Shown piece after piece: positions 30,328-38,114 of a stretch of DNA of 39,808 nucleotides. How positions within the stretch are numbered: the stretch's first letter is position 1; each line of letters starts with the position of its first letter. Made by a program: the position numbers and the translations under genes. The notes under the pieces were generated by a model. That model saw only the letters and a list, made by a program, of their open reading frames with translations, searched no databases and was not told the origin of the DNA. The stretch comes from Rhodospirillales bacterium (GTDB lineage: Bacteria > Pseudomonadota > Alphaproteobacteria > Reyranellales > Reyranellaceae). The stretch spans positions 1 to 39,808 of the forward strand of contig WHTW01000067.1 of NCBI GenBank assembly GCA_009377525.1, in the 5' to 3' direction.

Positions 30328-30331
30328 TTTT

Positions 30332-30364
30332 CTTCCTGTCTTCCTATATGAGGAAGATAGGAAG
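30332..30364 (-). promoter_or_regulatory. Inverted-repeat operator of vapBC
   Basis: Arms cttcctgtcttcct (30332-30345) and aggaagataggaag (30351-30364) match at 13 of 14 positions around atatg. It sits immediately upstream of vapB, exactly where a VapB autorepression site would be. Each arm also contains the repeated half-site CTTCCT. Confidence 0.7.
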
Positions 30365-30378
30365 AAAGGCCGTCTTTA

Positions 30379-31380
30379 TCAAGCCACCAAACCCTTCAAA
30401 AACGCGATGAGCAGGGCGTTCACCTCGCCCGGCCGTTCCTGCTGCACCCAGTGGCCCGCGCCATCGAGGATGTGGCTGCCGCGCATGCCGGGCAGGGTCT
30501 TCGGGTAGGCATCGAGCTGGGCCTGCGCCGCCGGGAAGCGCAGCACGCCGTCGCGGCTGCCGGCGATGAACAGCGACGGCTGGCGGATCGGCTGGCCGCG
30601 CCATGGGCCACCGAGCTCCCAGTTGCGCCGCAGGTTGCGGTACCAGTTCAGGCCGCCGCGAAAGCCGGTGCGGGAGAATTCCTGGGTGTAGTAGTCGAGA
30701 TCGGCCTCGCTCAGCCACGCGGGCAGGGTCGGCGGATCGACGGTGTTGGCCAGTAGCGTGCCGCCGGTCAGGCGGGCGAAGCCCTTGCCCTTCTCGGTGA
30801 GCTCGCCGCCGGCGGTGAAGTAGATCCGCCGCAGCGCACCGCGGATGTCCTGCTGCAGCTCGGCCTCGGGCACGCCGGGCTTCTGGAAGTACTGCAGGTA
30901 GAAGTCGTTGATGCCGAGCTTCTCGAGCGCGCTCAGCACGTCGACATAGCCCGGCGGCGCATAGGGCACGCTCATGGCGCAGACGGCGGCAAAGAGATCG
31001 GGCCGCCACAGGGCCGCGTGCCAGGCGACCGGCGCGCCCCAGTCGTGGCCGACGATGACGGCCCTCGTCTCACCCCCATTCTTGTCGCTGAGGGCCTTCA
31101 CCAGCTCGGCCATGTCGCCGACCAGATGATAGAGCGTGTACTGGTCGATCGGCTCGGGCGCCTCAGTGCCGCCATAGCCGCGCATATCGGGCGCCACGCA
31201 GCGGAAGCCCGCGGCGCTCACCGCGGTGAGCTGATGGCGCCATGAGTACCAGCTCTCCGGCCAGCCGTGGCAGAACAGCACCAGCGGGCCGCTGCCGATC
31301 TCGGCGTAGCGCATGTCGATGTTGTTGGCCTTGGTCGTCTTGAGCGTGACGCCGGGCACGGGTGAAGGAGTGTCAGCCAT
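30379..31380 (-). CDS. Epoxide hydrolase-like alpha/beta hydrolase
   Basis: A 333-residue alpha/beta-hydrolase that fits the soluble epoxide hydrolase type. Seen are the oxyanion motif HGWP (38-41), the nucleophile aspartate D113 in GHDWGAPVAW, a cap domain containing tyrosines (for example NWYRN near 240), an acid D282 region AGSRDGVL and the histidine H310 in GAGHWVQQE. Epoxide hydrolases open epoxides to diols. Haloalkane dehalogenases share the Asp nucleophile, but use HGNP and a Trp after D, so this is closer to an epoxide hydrolase; substrate unknown. It starts 34 nt downstream of znuB. ATG 31378-31380. Confidence 0.85.
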   Translation of the reverse strand: MADTPSPVPGVTLKTTKANNIDMRYAEIGSGPLVLFCHGWPESWYSWRHQLTAVSAAGFRCVAPDMRGYGGTEAPEPIDQYTLYHLVGDMAELVKALSDKNGGETRAVIVGHDWGAPVAWHAALWRPDLFAAVCAMSVPYAPPGYVDVLSALEKLGINDFYLQYFQKPGVPEAELQQDIRGALRRIYFTAGGELTEKGKGFARLTGGTLLANTVDPPTLPAWLSEADLDYYTQEFSRTGFRGGLNWYRNLRRNWELGGPWRGQPIRQPSLFIAGSRDGVLRFPAAQAQLDAYPKTLPGMRGSHILDGAGHWVQQERPGEVNALLIAFLKGLVA

Positions 31381-31414
31381 CGCGCCAGTCTAGCGCATAC
31401 CTCTCGAAGAGGGG

Positions 31415-32287
31415 CTAGCCGCGAAGGTGAACCGGATGGGAGAGCCTGGCGCGCACCGAGGCGCGCGAGCCCAGGAGCAGCGAACCCAGGAAGAACAGGC
31501 TGGCGAACAGCACGATCACCGGGCCCGACGGCAGGCCGACGTGGAAGGAAACCAGCAAGCCGATGAGCGCCGACGCAAAGGCCATGGGCGCGGCGACCAG
31601 GGTCATCGACCACACCTCGCGCGCCCAGAACGAGGCGGCGACGGCGGGCAGCAGGATCAGGCCGAGCGCCATCAAGGTGCCGAGCGCCTGGAAGCCCGCC
31701 ACCATGTTCAGCACCGCCAGCGCCAGGAACAGGTAGTGATAGACCGAGCCCCTGATGCCCATGGCGGCGAGGAAGCCCGGATTGAAACATTCGACGACCA
31801 GCGGCCGGTAGATGGCGGCGAGGCCGACCAGCGTGAGCGTCGCGGTCGAGGCCACCAGCGCCAGCGCGGTCTCGTCGACGGCGAGGATGGCGCCGAACAG
31901 GATGTTCATCAGGTCGACCGCCGAGCCGCGCAACGACACGATCAGCACGCCGAGCGCCATGGCGGTGAGATAGGCGGCCGCGAAGCTCGCATCCTCACGC
32001 ATGCTCGAGAAGCGGGCGATCACGCCGGATATCAGCGCGGTGGCGACGCCGGCTACAAAGCCGCCAAGGCTCATGGCCGGCAATGACAGACCGCCCAGCA
32101 GGAACCCGAGCGCCGCGCCGGGCAGCAGAGAATGAGCGAGCGCGTCGCCCATCAGGCTCATGCGCCGCAGGATCAGGAACACGCCGATCGCCGAGCCGCC
32201 GACCGACAGCGCCAGACTCGCCACCAGGGCGCGGCGCATGAAGCCGAAATCCGCGAACGGTTCGATGAGGAGGTCGTAGAGCATCAC
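31415..32287 (-). CDS. znuB: Zinc/manganese ABC transporter permease
   Basis: A 290-residue polytopic membrane protein of the ABC-3 family (ZnuB/MntB/SitC). About eight hydrophobic segments are seen (for example SLALSVGGSAIGVFLILRR, GLALLLAL-type stretches), with the GDALAHSLLPGAALGFLLGG motif (about 51-70) that is characteristic of the metal permeases, and a charged SLRARRSLM-free terminus. It is 18 nt downstream of znuC, forming the core of an importer. znuA (binding protein) is not in the window. Confidence 0.87.
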   Translation of the reverse strand: MMLYDLLIEPFADFGFMRRALVASLALSVGGSAIGVFLILRRMSLMGDALAHSLLPGAALGFLLGGLSLPAMSLGGFVAGVATALISGVIARFSSMREDASFAAAYLTAMALGVLIVSLRGSAVDLMNILFGAILAVDETALALVASTATLTLVGLAAIYRPLVVECFNPGFLAAMGIRGSVYHYLFLALAVLNMVAGFQALGTLMALGLILLPAVAASFWAREVWSMTLVAAPMAFASALIGLLVSFHVGLPSGPVIVLFASLFFLGSLLLGSRASVRARLSHPVHLRG

Positions 32288-32305
32288 GCTTACGCGGCGT
32301 TGTGG

Positions 32306-33049
32306 TTATGCACTCAGCTTCATCGGCACGTCGCAAGCGTCGGCGTGCTCGTCCCAGGCCTCGGCCATGGCGCGGGCGCGCAACAGGTTCTCGGCCGACA
32401 GAACCCTGGCGGTCGGGCCGGCATCGACCAACTCGCGCGCCAGCAGCAGCGCGTTGGGGAAGTCGCGCCGGACCTGATCGAGATCGTGCAGGACCGCGAT
32501 CACGGTGCGCTGCTCGGCGCGCCAGCGCTGGATCACAGCCATGAGGTCGTTGACGGTCTTGGAATCGATGGCGGCAAACGGCTCGTCCAGCAGGACGAGA
32601 TCGGCGTCCTGCAGCAGCAGGCGGGCGAACAGCACGCGCTGGAACTGGCCGACCGACAAGGTGTCGATCGGCCGGCGCTCGAAGCCCGCCAGCCCGACCG
32701 CTTCGATGGCATGCTGCGCGTCGTGGATGTCGACATGCTTGGCAGCACCAAAGCCGCCGAAGCGCGACCAGCGGCCGAGCAGCACGGTGTCGAACACCGA
32801 GATCGGGAAGGAGCGATCGATCTCGGCCTGCTGCGGCAGATAGGCGATACGCTTGGCCGTCGTTTCGATGCGGCCCTCGATGTGCGGGGCGAGACCCAGC
32901 AAGGCCTTGAGCAGCGTGCTCTTGCCGGCGCCGTTGGGGCCGACGATGGCCGTCATCTCGGCTGCCGGAATTTCCGCCGACAGGTGATGCACCGCCGGAT
33001 GACGGTCGTAGCTCACCGTCAGGTTCACCAGGCGAAGGGCCGCGTTCAC
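32306..33049 (-). CDS. znuC: Zinc/manganese ABC transporter ATP-binding protein
   Basis: A 247-residue ABC ATPase of the metal-importer type. Seen are Walker A GPNGAGKST, the Q-loop QQAEID, signature TLSVGQ (instead of LSGGQ), Walker B DLVLLDEP and H-loop VLHD. The GTG start at 33047-33049 (VNAALRL...) is chosen; it overlaps the stop of a 38-residue ORF by 4 nt (GTGA). A longer frame from GTG 33073 exists but would overlap that ORF. It is followed by znuB. The likely substrate is zinc because a Zur-box-like palindrome lies upstream. Confidence 0.88.
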   Translation of the reverse strand: MNAALRLVNLTVSYDRHPAVHHLSAEIPAAEMTAIVGPNGAGKSTLLKALLGLAPHIEGRIETTAKRIAYLPQQAEIDRSFPISVFDTVLLGRWSRFGGFGAAKHVDIHDAQHAIEAVGLAGFERRPIDTLSVGQFQRVLFARLLLQDADLVLLDEPFAAIDSKTVNDLMAVIQRWRAEQRTVIAVLHDLDQVRRDFPNALLLARELVDAGPTARVLSAENLLRARAMAEAWDEHADACDVPMKLSA

Positions 33050-33162
33050 AGCGCCCACCACGCGGCGAGCCACAGCAAGGCCGACACGCCAAGCGCAGCA
33101 GCAATGCGAGCGGACGCACTCATGGCGAGCAGCGCGGTACCGGGCGAGACAGGCTCATGCAT
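33046..33162 (-). CDS. Putative 38-residue membrane peptide coupled to znuC
   Basis: A small ORF (MHEPVSPGTALLAMSASARI ... LWLAAWWAL) whose second half, about residues 17-38, is a single hydrophobic segment. Its stop overlaps the znuC GTG start as GTGA. A Zur-box-like palindrome lies 9-24 nt upstream of its ATG. It has no clear ribosome site, and no known family, so it could be a genuine small membrane protein, a leader peptide, or chance. High-GC codon use is compatible with coding. Confidence 0.45.
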   Translation of the reverse strand: MHEPVSPGTALLAMSASARIAAALGVSALLWLAAWWAL

Positions 33163-33170
33163 GACGGGAA

Positions 33171-33186
33171 TTGTTATAATATTACC
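33171..33186. promoter_or_regulatory. Zur-box-like palindrome
   Basis: TTGTTATAATATTACC resembles the gamma-proteobacterial Zur consensus TGTTATAwTATAACA at 13 of 15 positions, and its centre is symmetrical (GTTATAATATTAC). It lies between the divergent znuCB operon and the DUF1223 gene and contains a TATAAT that could be the -10 of the plus-strand gene. Zinc-dependent repression of both transcripts is inferred. Confidence 0.65.
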
Positions 33187-33277
33187 TAAAGAGAGTCCAG
33201 TGAGCGCGATCTGCCGTGATTGCCGACTAACCGTTTGTTGATTGGCAGGAAGGGCCAAGCGCGCGCATCTTTGCGTC

Positions 33278-34051
33278 ATGGTGAAAGTTTCGGGTCCTGG
33301 GCGGCGGTCCCTGCTGATCGGCGGCGCCGCGGCGGCGGGCGTTGCGGTCTCGAGCGTGCGTGTCGTGCCAGCCAAGACCCTCGCTCCCGTCGAAGGACCG
33401 TGGGCGATCGAGCTCTTCACCTCGCAGGGCTGCAGCTCCTGCCCGCCGGCCGACGCCTATCTCGGCATGCTGGCCAAGCGACCCGATATCGTCGCGCTGT
33501 CGTTCCATGTCGATTACTGGGACTACATCGGCTGGAAGGATGCCTTCGCGACGCGCGCCACCACCGACCGCCAGCGCGCTTACGCGCGCGTGCTGAAGCA
33601 GCGTTATGTCTACACGCCGGAGATGGTGGTCGAAGGCATCGGCCACGACACCGGCCGCGAGCGCGCCGGCATCGAGCGCTTGCTGGCCGAGGCGCAGCGC
33701 CGCTCGACCAGGCGCGCCACGCCCGAGCTGTCGCGCAGCACGGGCGGCGCGCTCACCGTCAAGCTCGCCGCCTTCCCGCTCGAGGGCATGCCGGCCGACG
33801 TCACGCTCGCGATCTACGACCGTCGCCATTCGACGCCGGTCGCCAGCGGCGAGAACCAGGGCCGCATGCTGGAGAACTTCAACATCGTGCGCCGCCTGGA
33901 AGTGCTGAGCCGCTGGGACGGCCAGGCCGCGAGCTGGACGATCGAGGATGCCCGCCTGCAACCGAGCCTCGGCGCGGCGGTGATCGTGCAGCGCGCCGAC
34001 CATGGTCCGGTGATCGGCTGCAACAAGCTGGAGCCGATGGTCTCCGGCTAG
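33278..34051 (+). CDS. DUF1223 secreted thioredoxin-like protein
   Basis: A 257-residue protein of the DUF1223 family. The start MVKVSGPGRRSLLIGGAAAAG has a twin-arginine-type signal (RRSLLIGG) and a hydrophobic stretch, so it is probably exported, maybe via Tat. The ELFTSQGCSSCPPADAYL motif (45-62, C52 and C55) is the family's hallmark and looks like a thioredoxin CxxC. The ATG 33278 is preferred over the upstream in-frame TTG (33242), although neither has a good ribosome site. Divergent from znuC with the Zur-box between; periplasmic redox or metal role is inferred only. Confidence 0.85.
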   Translation: MVKVSGPGRRSLLIGGAAAAGVAVSSVRVVPAKTLAPVEGPWAIELFTSQGCSSCPPADAYLGMLAKRPDIVALSFHVDYWDYIGWKDAFATRATTDRQRAYARVLKQRYVYTPEMVVEGIGHDTGRERAGIERLLAEAQRRSTRRATPELSRSTGGALTVKLAAFPLEGMPADVTLAIYDRRHSTPVASGENQGRMLENFNIVRRLEVLSRWDGQAASWTIEDARLQPSLGAAVIVQRADHGPVIGCNKLEPMVSG

Positions 34052-34172
34052 GAACACATTCCGTCCGGCTGGGATCAGCCGGACGGAATGTGCCCTGTGA
34101 AACGAGCATTCCCCGTGCGCGCGTTTGCGATCAGATGGAACCGCGTGCGGTTCCAGCTGATCGCAAACCGCT
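34049..34172 (+). repeat. Family A paired-hairpin intergenic element, copy 6
   Basis: Hairpin A is 34055-34092 (cacattccgtccggctg, loop ggat, complement). Hairpin B is 34124-34167 (tttgcgatcagatggaaccg ... with loop gt), carrying one mismatch (agatgg versus ccagct). Left end ctaggaac, right end ccgctccag. It follows the DUF1223 stop and precedes the helicase gene. Confidence 0.9.
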
Positions 34173-34226
34173 CCAGTCTCGGGTCGAGGCCTTGCTTCGG
34201 CCACAGGCCCGCGCGAAGGTGGGCCG

Positions 34227-37200
34227 ATGTCGCTTACCAGCGCTGCCGGCCGGCTGACGGCCGTCCTTGGGCCGACGAACACCGGCAAGACCTACCTCGC
34301 CATCGAACGCATGCTCGGCCACGAGTCGGGCATGATCGGCTTCCCGTTGCGCCTCTTGGCGCGCGAGAACTACGATCGCATCGTCAAGGTCAAGGGCGCT
34401 CCGCAAGTCGCGCTGATCACCGGCGAGGAGAAGATCGCCCCGCCCGGCGCGCGCTATTTCGTCTGCACCGTCGAATCCATGCCGCTCGACCGTCAGGTAT
34501 CGTTCCTCGCCGTCGACGAGGTGCAGATGGCGGCCGATCCCGAACGCGGCCACTTCTTCACCGACCGGGTCCTCAACGCACGCGGCACGCACGAAACCAT
34601 GCTGCTGGGTGCCGACACCATCCGGCCAGTGCTCAATCGCCTGCTGCCCGACATCGACGTCGTGGCGCGGCCGCGCTTCTCCAAGCTCGCCTATGCCGGG
34701 CCCAAGAAGGCAACGCGCCTGCCGCGGCGCTCGGCGGTCGTCGGCTTCTCGGCGAGCGAGGTCTACGCTATCGCCGAGCTGATCCGCCGCCAGCGCGGTG
34801 GCACGGCGATCGTGATGGGCGCCTTGAGCCCGCGCACGCGCAACGCCCAGGTCGACATGTTCCAGTCGGGCGAGGTCGACTACCTGGTGGCGACCGACGC
34901 GATCGGCATGGGCCTCAACATGGACGTGAACCATGTCTGGTTCGCCTCGTTGCGCAAATATGACGGCCGCACGCTTCGGCCGCTGCGCAATGTCGAGCTT
35001 GCTCAGATCGCCGGCCGCGCCGGCCGCCACATGAACGACGGCACCTTCGGCACCACGGCCGAGATCGGCGGGCTCGAGCCCGAGGTGGTCGAGGCGATCG
35101 AGAACCACCGTTTCGATCCACTGCGCGATGTGCAGTGGCGCAACAGCGACCTGCATTTCCATTCGGTGTCGGCCCTGATCGCCTCGCTCAACCGGCCGCC
35201 GCATCACGCCGCCCTGCAGAGAGTTCGCGAACAGGACGATCAACTCGCCCTGCAGACCCTGTCGACGCACTCGGAGTTCCTGCCCCGCCTGCGCACGCCG
35301 CAGCGCGTAAAACTGCTCTGGGAAGTCTGCCAGGTGCCCGATTTCCGCAAGACGATGACGGAAGAGCACACCCGGCTGCTGGGCCAGCTCTTCGCGCATC
35401 TGACGCAAGGCGGCGAGCGGCTGCCCGAGGACTGGATCGACAGCCACATCAAGCGCCTGGAGCGCTACGACGGCGACATCGACACCTTGATGGCGCGAAT
35501 CGCCCATGTGCGGACGTGGACTTATATTTCGCATCGTCCCGACTGGATCCAGCGTTCGGTCCATTGGCAGGAACGGACACGCGCCATCGAGGACAAGCTT
35601 TCCGACGTCCTCCATCAGCGCCTGACGCAAAGGTTTGTCGATAGACGTGCGGCCCTGCTTGTACGAAGATTGCATGATGAGGGTGAAATGACGTCGTCGG
35701 TCGCTGCGGCGGGCGAGGTGTCGGTCGAAGGAGAGCATCTCGGCCGCATCGAGGGGTTCCGCTTCGTGCCAGACACGACCGAGGGCCACGCCGACCAGAA
35801 AGCCGTGCTGAGCGCCGCGTTGCGCGCGCTGCGGCAAGACCTGCCTGCGCGCCTTCAGGCCTTCACCGGCTCGGCCGACGGCGAACTGGTGTTCGACTCG
35901 CAATTGCGCGTCTGCTGGGGCGGCGGTCCCGTTGCGCGCCTGCTGCCGAGCGGTGACATCCTGGCGCCCAAGGTCGAGGCGTTGCCGTCCGACCTTCTGG
36001 ATGGACCGGCGCGCGAGGAAGTGCGCAAGCGCGCCGCCACCTGGGTCGAGACGCGCATTCGCCTGGGTCTCAGCGAGTTGATGGACGCCCGTGCCACGAT
36101 GGAACTGCCGGCCGGCGCGCGCGGCATCATCTTCCAGCTTTGCGAGAGCCTGGGCGTGCTGGCGCGCCGGCCGATCGAGGACCAGCTCGCTCAGCTCAAC
36201 GAAGAGGATCGCAAGGCGCTGGCGCGGCTCGGCGTGCGGGTGGGCGTCTATTCGCTCTACTTCCCGAGCATGCTGAAGCCGGTGCCGATCCGGCTCCGCG
36301 CGGGGCTCTGGATGGTGGCGAACAACCGCGAGACCATCCCGCCGCTGCCCGTCGAAGGCCGCACCTCGATGGACCTGCCGCAAGGCGCGCCGCGCGATTT
36401 CTACGCCACCATCGGCTATCTGCCGCTCGGCGATCACGCCATCCGCGCCGACATGGTCGAGCGTCTGGCGGCGATGGCGCGTCATGCCGTGCGCGAAAGC
36501 CGCGAGGCGGCGCGGCGGGCGCAACAGCAGCGGCAGCAGCAGCAGGAAAAGCCCGACGCTGCGCCGGCGGAGGCCGCCGCCGCAGTTCCATCGACCGACG
36601 AGATCAGCGAATGGGCGATCGTCGCTGCGGCCTTTGGCGAGAGCGAGCCAGCGCCGGCCGAGCCCGTTGCCGAGGCCGCCGCCAAAGAAATGACCGCGAC
36701 GCCGGTCGCGGCCGTGAGCGAGCCGGTGCAGGCCGAAAAAATCGTCGCCGAAGCACCGGCCGCCGAAGAGGCCAGGATCGAAGAGACGAAGGTCGAAGGG
36801 GAGCCTACAGAGGCCAAGCCGGAAGAGACTTCGGCGGAGCAGCCGGCGCCGGTCGCGGAGGAAGCCAAGGCTGACGAGGCAGAGAAGGCGGGCCCGCGTC
36901 CGCTGCCGCCGGGCTGGTTCCGGGCCACGCCGCAGATGATGTCGCTGGTCGGCTGCTCGGAGCCCGAGATGGCCAACGTGCTGCACGGGCTGGGCTATCG
37001 CGTGCATCCGCCGTCGGAGGAGCACGGGCCGCTGCACGCCTTCTCGGTGAAGCCGCGCTTCGTGCGCGAGCGCGAGGAGCAGCGCGAACGCCAACGCCAG
37101 CAGCAGAGGCAGCAGCGCGATCAGCGCCGCCGCGAACGGCCCGAACGGCCGAACGAGCGGCAGTTCTTTGCCGATTCGCCGCGGCCTGAGCGTGGCAAGG

Positions 37201-37427
37201 ACGAGCGGCGACGCGATGGCCCGCCCAACAAGGAGCGCCGTGACGATCGTCCGCCGCCGAGCGGCGGTCCGCGAGAGGATCGGCCGCGCGAGGATCGCCG
37301 CGGGCCGCCGCGCCGCGACAGCGGCGGGCCGGCGCTGCGCCTCTACGCCACCACCGAGAAGAAGGGTGACGCGGCCGATTCGCCGTTCGCCAAGCTGCTC
37401 GAGCTGAAGCTCGGCGGAAAGAAGTAA
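34227..37427 (+). CDS. SUV3-like RNA helicase with basic disordered tail
   Basis: An ATP-dependent RNA helicase related to the mitochondrial Suv3 degradosome helicase, 1066 residues. Core motifs are in order: Walker A GPTNTGKT (15-22), Walker B DEVQ near 97, ARGTHETMLLGAD near 115, motif V/VI GMGLNMDVNHVWF and QIAGRAGR near 259-266. A SUV3-type C-terminal helical region follows (up to about 700). From about 755 it changes: an Ala/Glu/Pro-rich linker, a short conserved domain (PPGWFRATPQMMSL, near 893-935), then a very Arg/Gln/Glu/Pro-rich tail (about 940-1066), likely disordered and RNA-binding. GGTGGG precedes ATG 34227. The S4 gene follows 14 nt later, as in related genomes. Confidence 0.9.
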   Translation: MSLTSAAGRLTAVLGPTNTGKTYLAIERMLGHESGMIGFPLRLLARENYDRIVKVKGAPQVALITGEEKIAPPGARYFVCTVESMPLDRQVSFLAVDEVQMAADPERGHFFTDRVLNARGTHETMLLGADTIRPVLNRLLPDIDVVARPRFSKLAYAGPKKATRLPRRSAVVGFSASEVYAIAELIRRQRGGTAIVMGALSPRTRNAQVDMFQSGEVDYLVATDAIGMGLNMDVNHVWFASLRKYDGRTLRPLRNVELAQIAGRAGRHMNDGTFGTTAEIGGLEPEVVEAIENHRFDPLRDVQWRNSDLHFHSVSALIASLNRPPHHAALQRVREQDDQLALQTLSTHSEFLPRLRTPQRVKLLWEVCQVPDFRKTMTEEHTRLLGQLFAHLTQGGERLPEDWIDSHIKRLERYDGDIDTLMARIAHVRTWTYISHRPDWIQRSVHWQERTRAIEDKLSDVLHQRLTQRFVDRRAALLVRRLHDEGEMTSSVAAAGEVSVEGEHLGRIEGFRFVPDTTEGHADQKAVLSAALRALRQDLPARLQAFTGSADGELVFDSQLRVCWGGGPVARLLPSGDILAPKVEALPSDLLDGPAREEVRKRAATWVETRIRLGLSELMDARATMELPAGARGIIFQLCESLGVLARRPIEDQLAQLNEEDRKALARLGVRVGVYSLYFPSMLKPVPIRLRAGLWMVANNRETIPPLPVEGRTSMDLPQGAPRDFYATIGYLPLGDHAIRADMVERLAAMARHAVRESREAARRAQQQRQQQQEKPDAAPAEAAAAVPSTDEISEWAIVAAAFGESEPAPAEPVAEAAAKEMTATPVAAVSEPVQAEKIVAEAPAAEEARIEETKVEGEPTEAKPEETSAEQPAPVAEEAKADEAEKAGPRPLPPGWFRATPQMMSLVGCSEPEMANVLHGLGYRVHPPSEEHGPLHAFSVKPRFVREREEQRERQRQQQRQQRDQRRRERPERPNERQFFADSPRPERGKDERRRDGPPNKERRDDRPPPSGGPREDRPREDRRGPPRRDSGGPALRLYATTEKKGDAADSPFAKLLELKLGGKK

Positions 37428-37441
37428 GAGCCCGAGGCGCG

Positions 37442-37696
37442 ATGCGGCTCGACAAGTGGCTGTGGCATGCGCGCTTCTTCAAGTCCCGCAGCCTCGCCAC
37501 GCGCTTCATCGAGAAGTCGCGCTGCCGCATCGACGGTCGCGTCGTTGACAAACCCCACGCCAGCGTGGCGCCTGGCATGGTGCTGACCTTCGCATTGGGG
37601 CCACGGGTGCGCGTGGTGCGGATCGTGGCCTTGGGTGAGCGTCGTGGTCCCGCTCCGGAGGCAAGAGCGTTGTATGACGAGATTGACGGCGGCTGA
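37442..37696 (+). CDS. S4-domain RNA-binding protein (Hsp15-like)
   Basis: An 84-residue single S4 RNA-binding domain protein, Hsp15/HslR-like: MRLDKWLWHARFFKSRSLAT, then EKSRCRIDGRVVDKPHASV and RVVRIVALGERRGPAPEARAL. Hsp15 binds free 50S subunits carrying a stalled nascent chain, so a ribosome-recycling role is possible. It begins 14 nt after the helicase stop and is probably co-transcribed with it, implying joint RNA metabolism. Confidence 0.92.
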   Translation: MRLDKWLWHARFFKSRSLATRFIEKSRCRIDGRVVDKPHASVAPGMVLTFALGPRVRVVRIVALGERRGPAPEARALYDEIDGG

Positions 37697-37778
37697 CTCG
37701 CACGGCCCGGCAGGTGATTCGCCATCTTGCGCACGCCCGTTCAGCGCGTTAAGCACGCCGCCGCTTAGGAGTCAGTTG

Positions 37779-38114
37779 ATGACCTATGTCGTGACCGAGG
37801 CTTGCATCAAGTGCAAGTACATGGACTGCGTCGAAGTCTGCCCCGTGGATTGCTTCTACGAGGGCGAGAACATGTTGATCATCAATCCGGACGAATGTAT
37901 CGACTGCGGCGTCTGCGAGCCCGAATGCCCGCCTAACGCCATCCTGCCCGACACCGAGAAGGGCCTGGAGAAGTGGCTGGAGCTCAACCGCAGCCTGTCG
38001 ACGGCCTGGCCGAACATCACCCGCAAGGGGGAGGCGCCGGCCGACGCCGACGATTTCAAGGACGAAAAAGACAAGTTCGAAAAGTATTTCTCGGACAAGC
38101 CCGCGGCGCGATAG
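37779..38114 (+). CDS. fdxA: Seven-iron ferredoxin
   Basis: A 111-residue 7Fe-8S ferredoxin. The pattern of cysteines C9, C12, C17, C21 (EACIKCKYMDCVEVCPVDC) and C40, C43, C46, C50 (CIDCGVCEPEC) fits a [3Fe-4S] cluster (C9, C17, C50) plus a [4Fe-4S] cluster (C21, C40, C43, C46). AGGAG 8 nt before ATG 37779 supports the start over upstream in-frame codons. The acidic/lysine C-terminal extension is normal. In alphaproteobacteria fdxA is usually next to the S4 protein and CarD, as here. Confidence 0.95.
   Translation: MTYVVTEACIKCKYMDCVEVCPVDCFYEGENMLIINPDECIDCGVCEPECPPNAILPDTEKGLEKWLELNRSLSTAWPNITRKGEAPADADDFKDEKDKFEKYFSDKPAAR

Noticed and set aside
34131..37094. 987-codon minus-strand ORF opposite the SUV3-like helicase
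   Set aside because: The plus strand carries all helicase motifs; the antisense product resembles no family.
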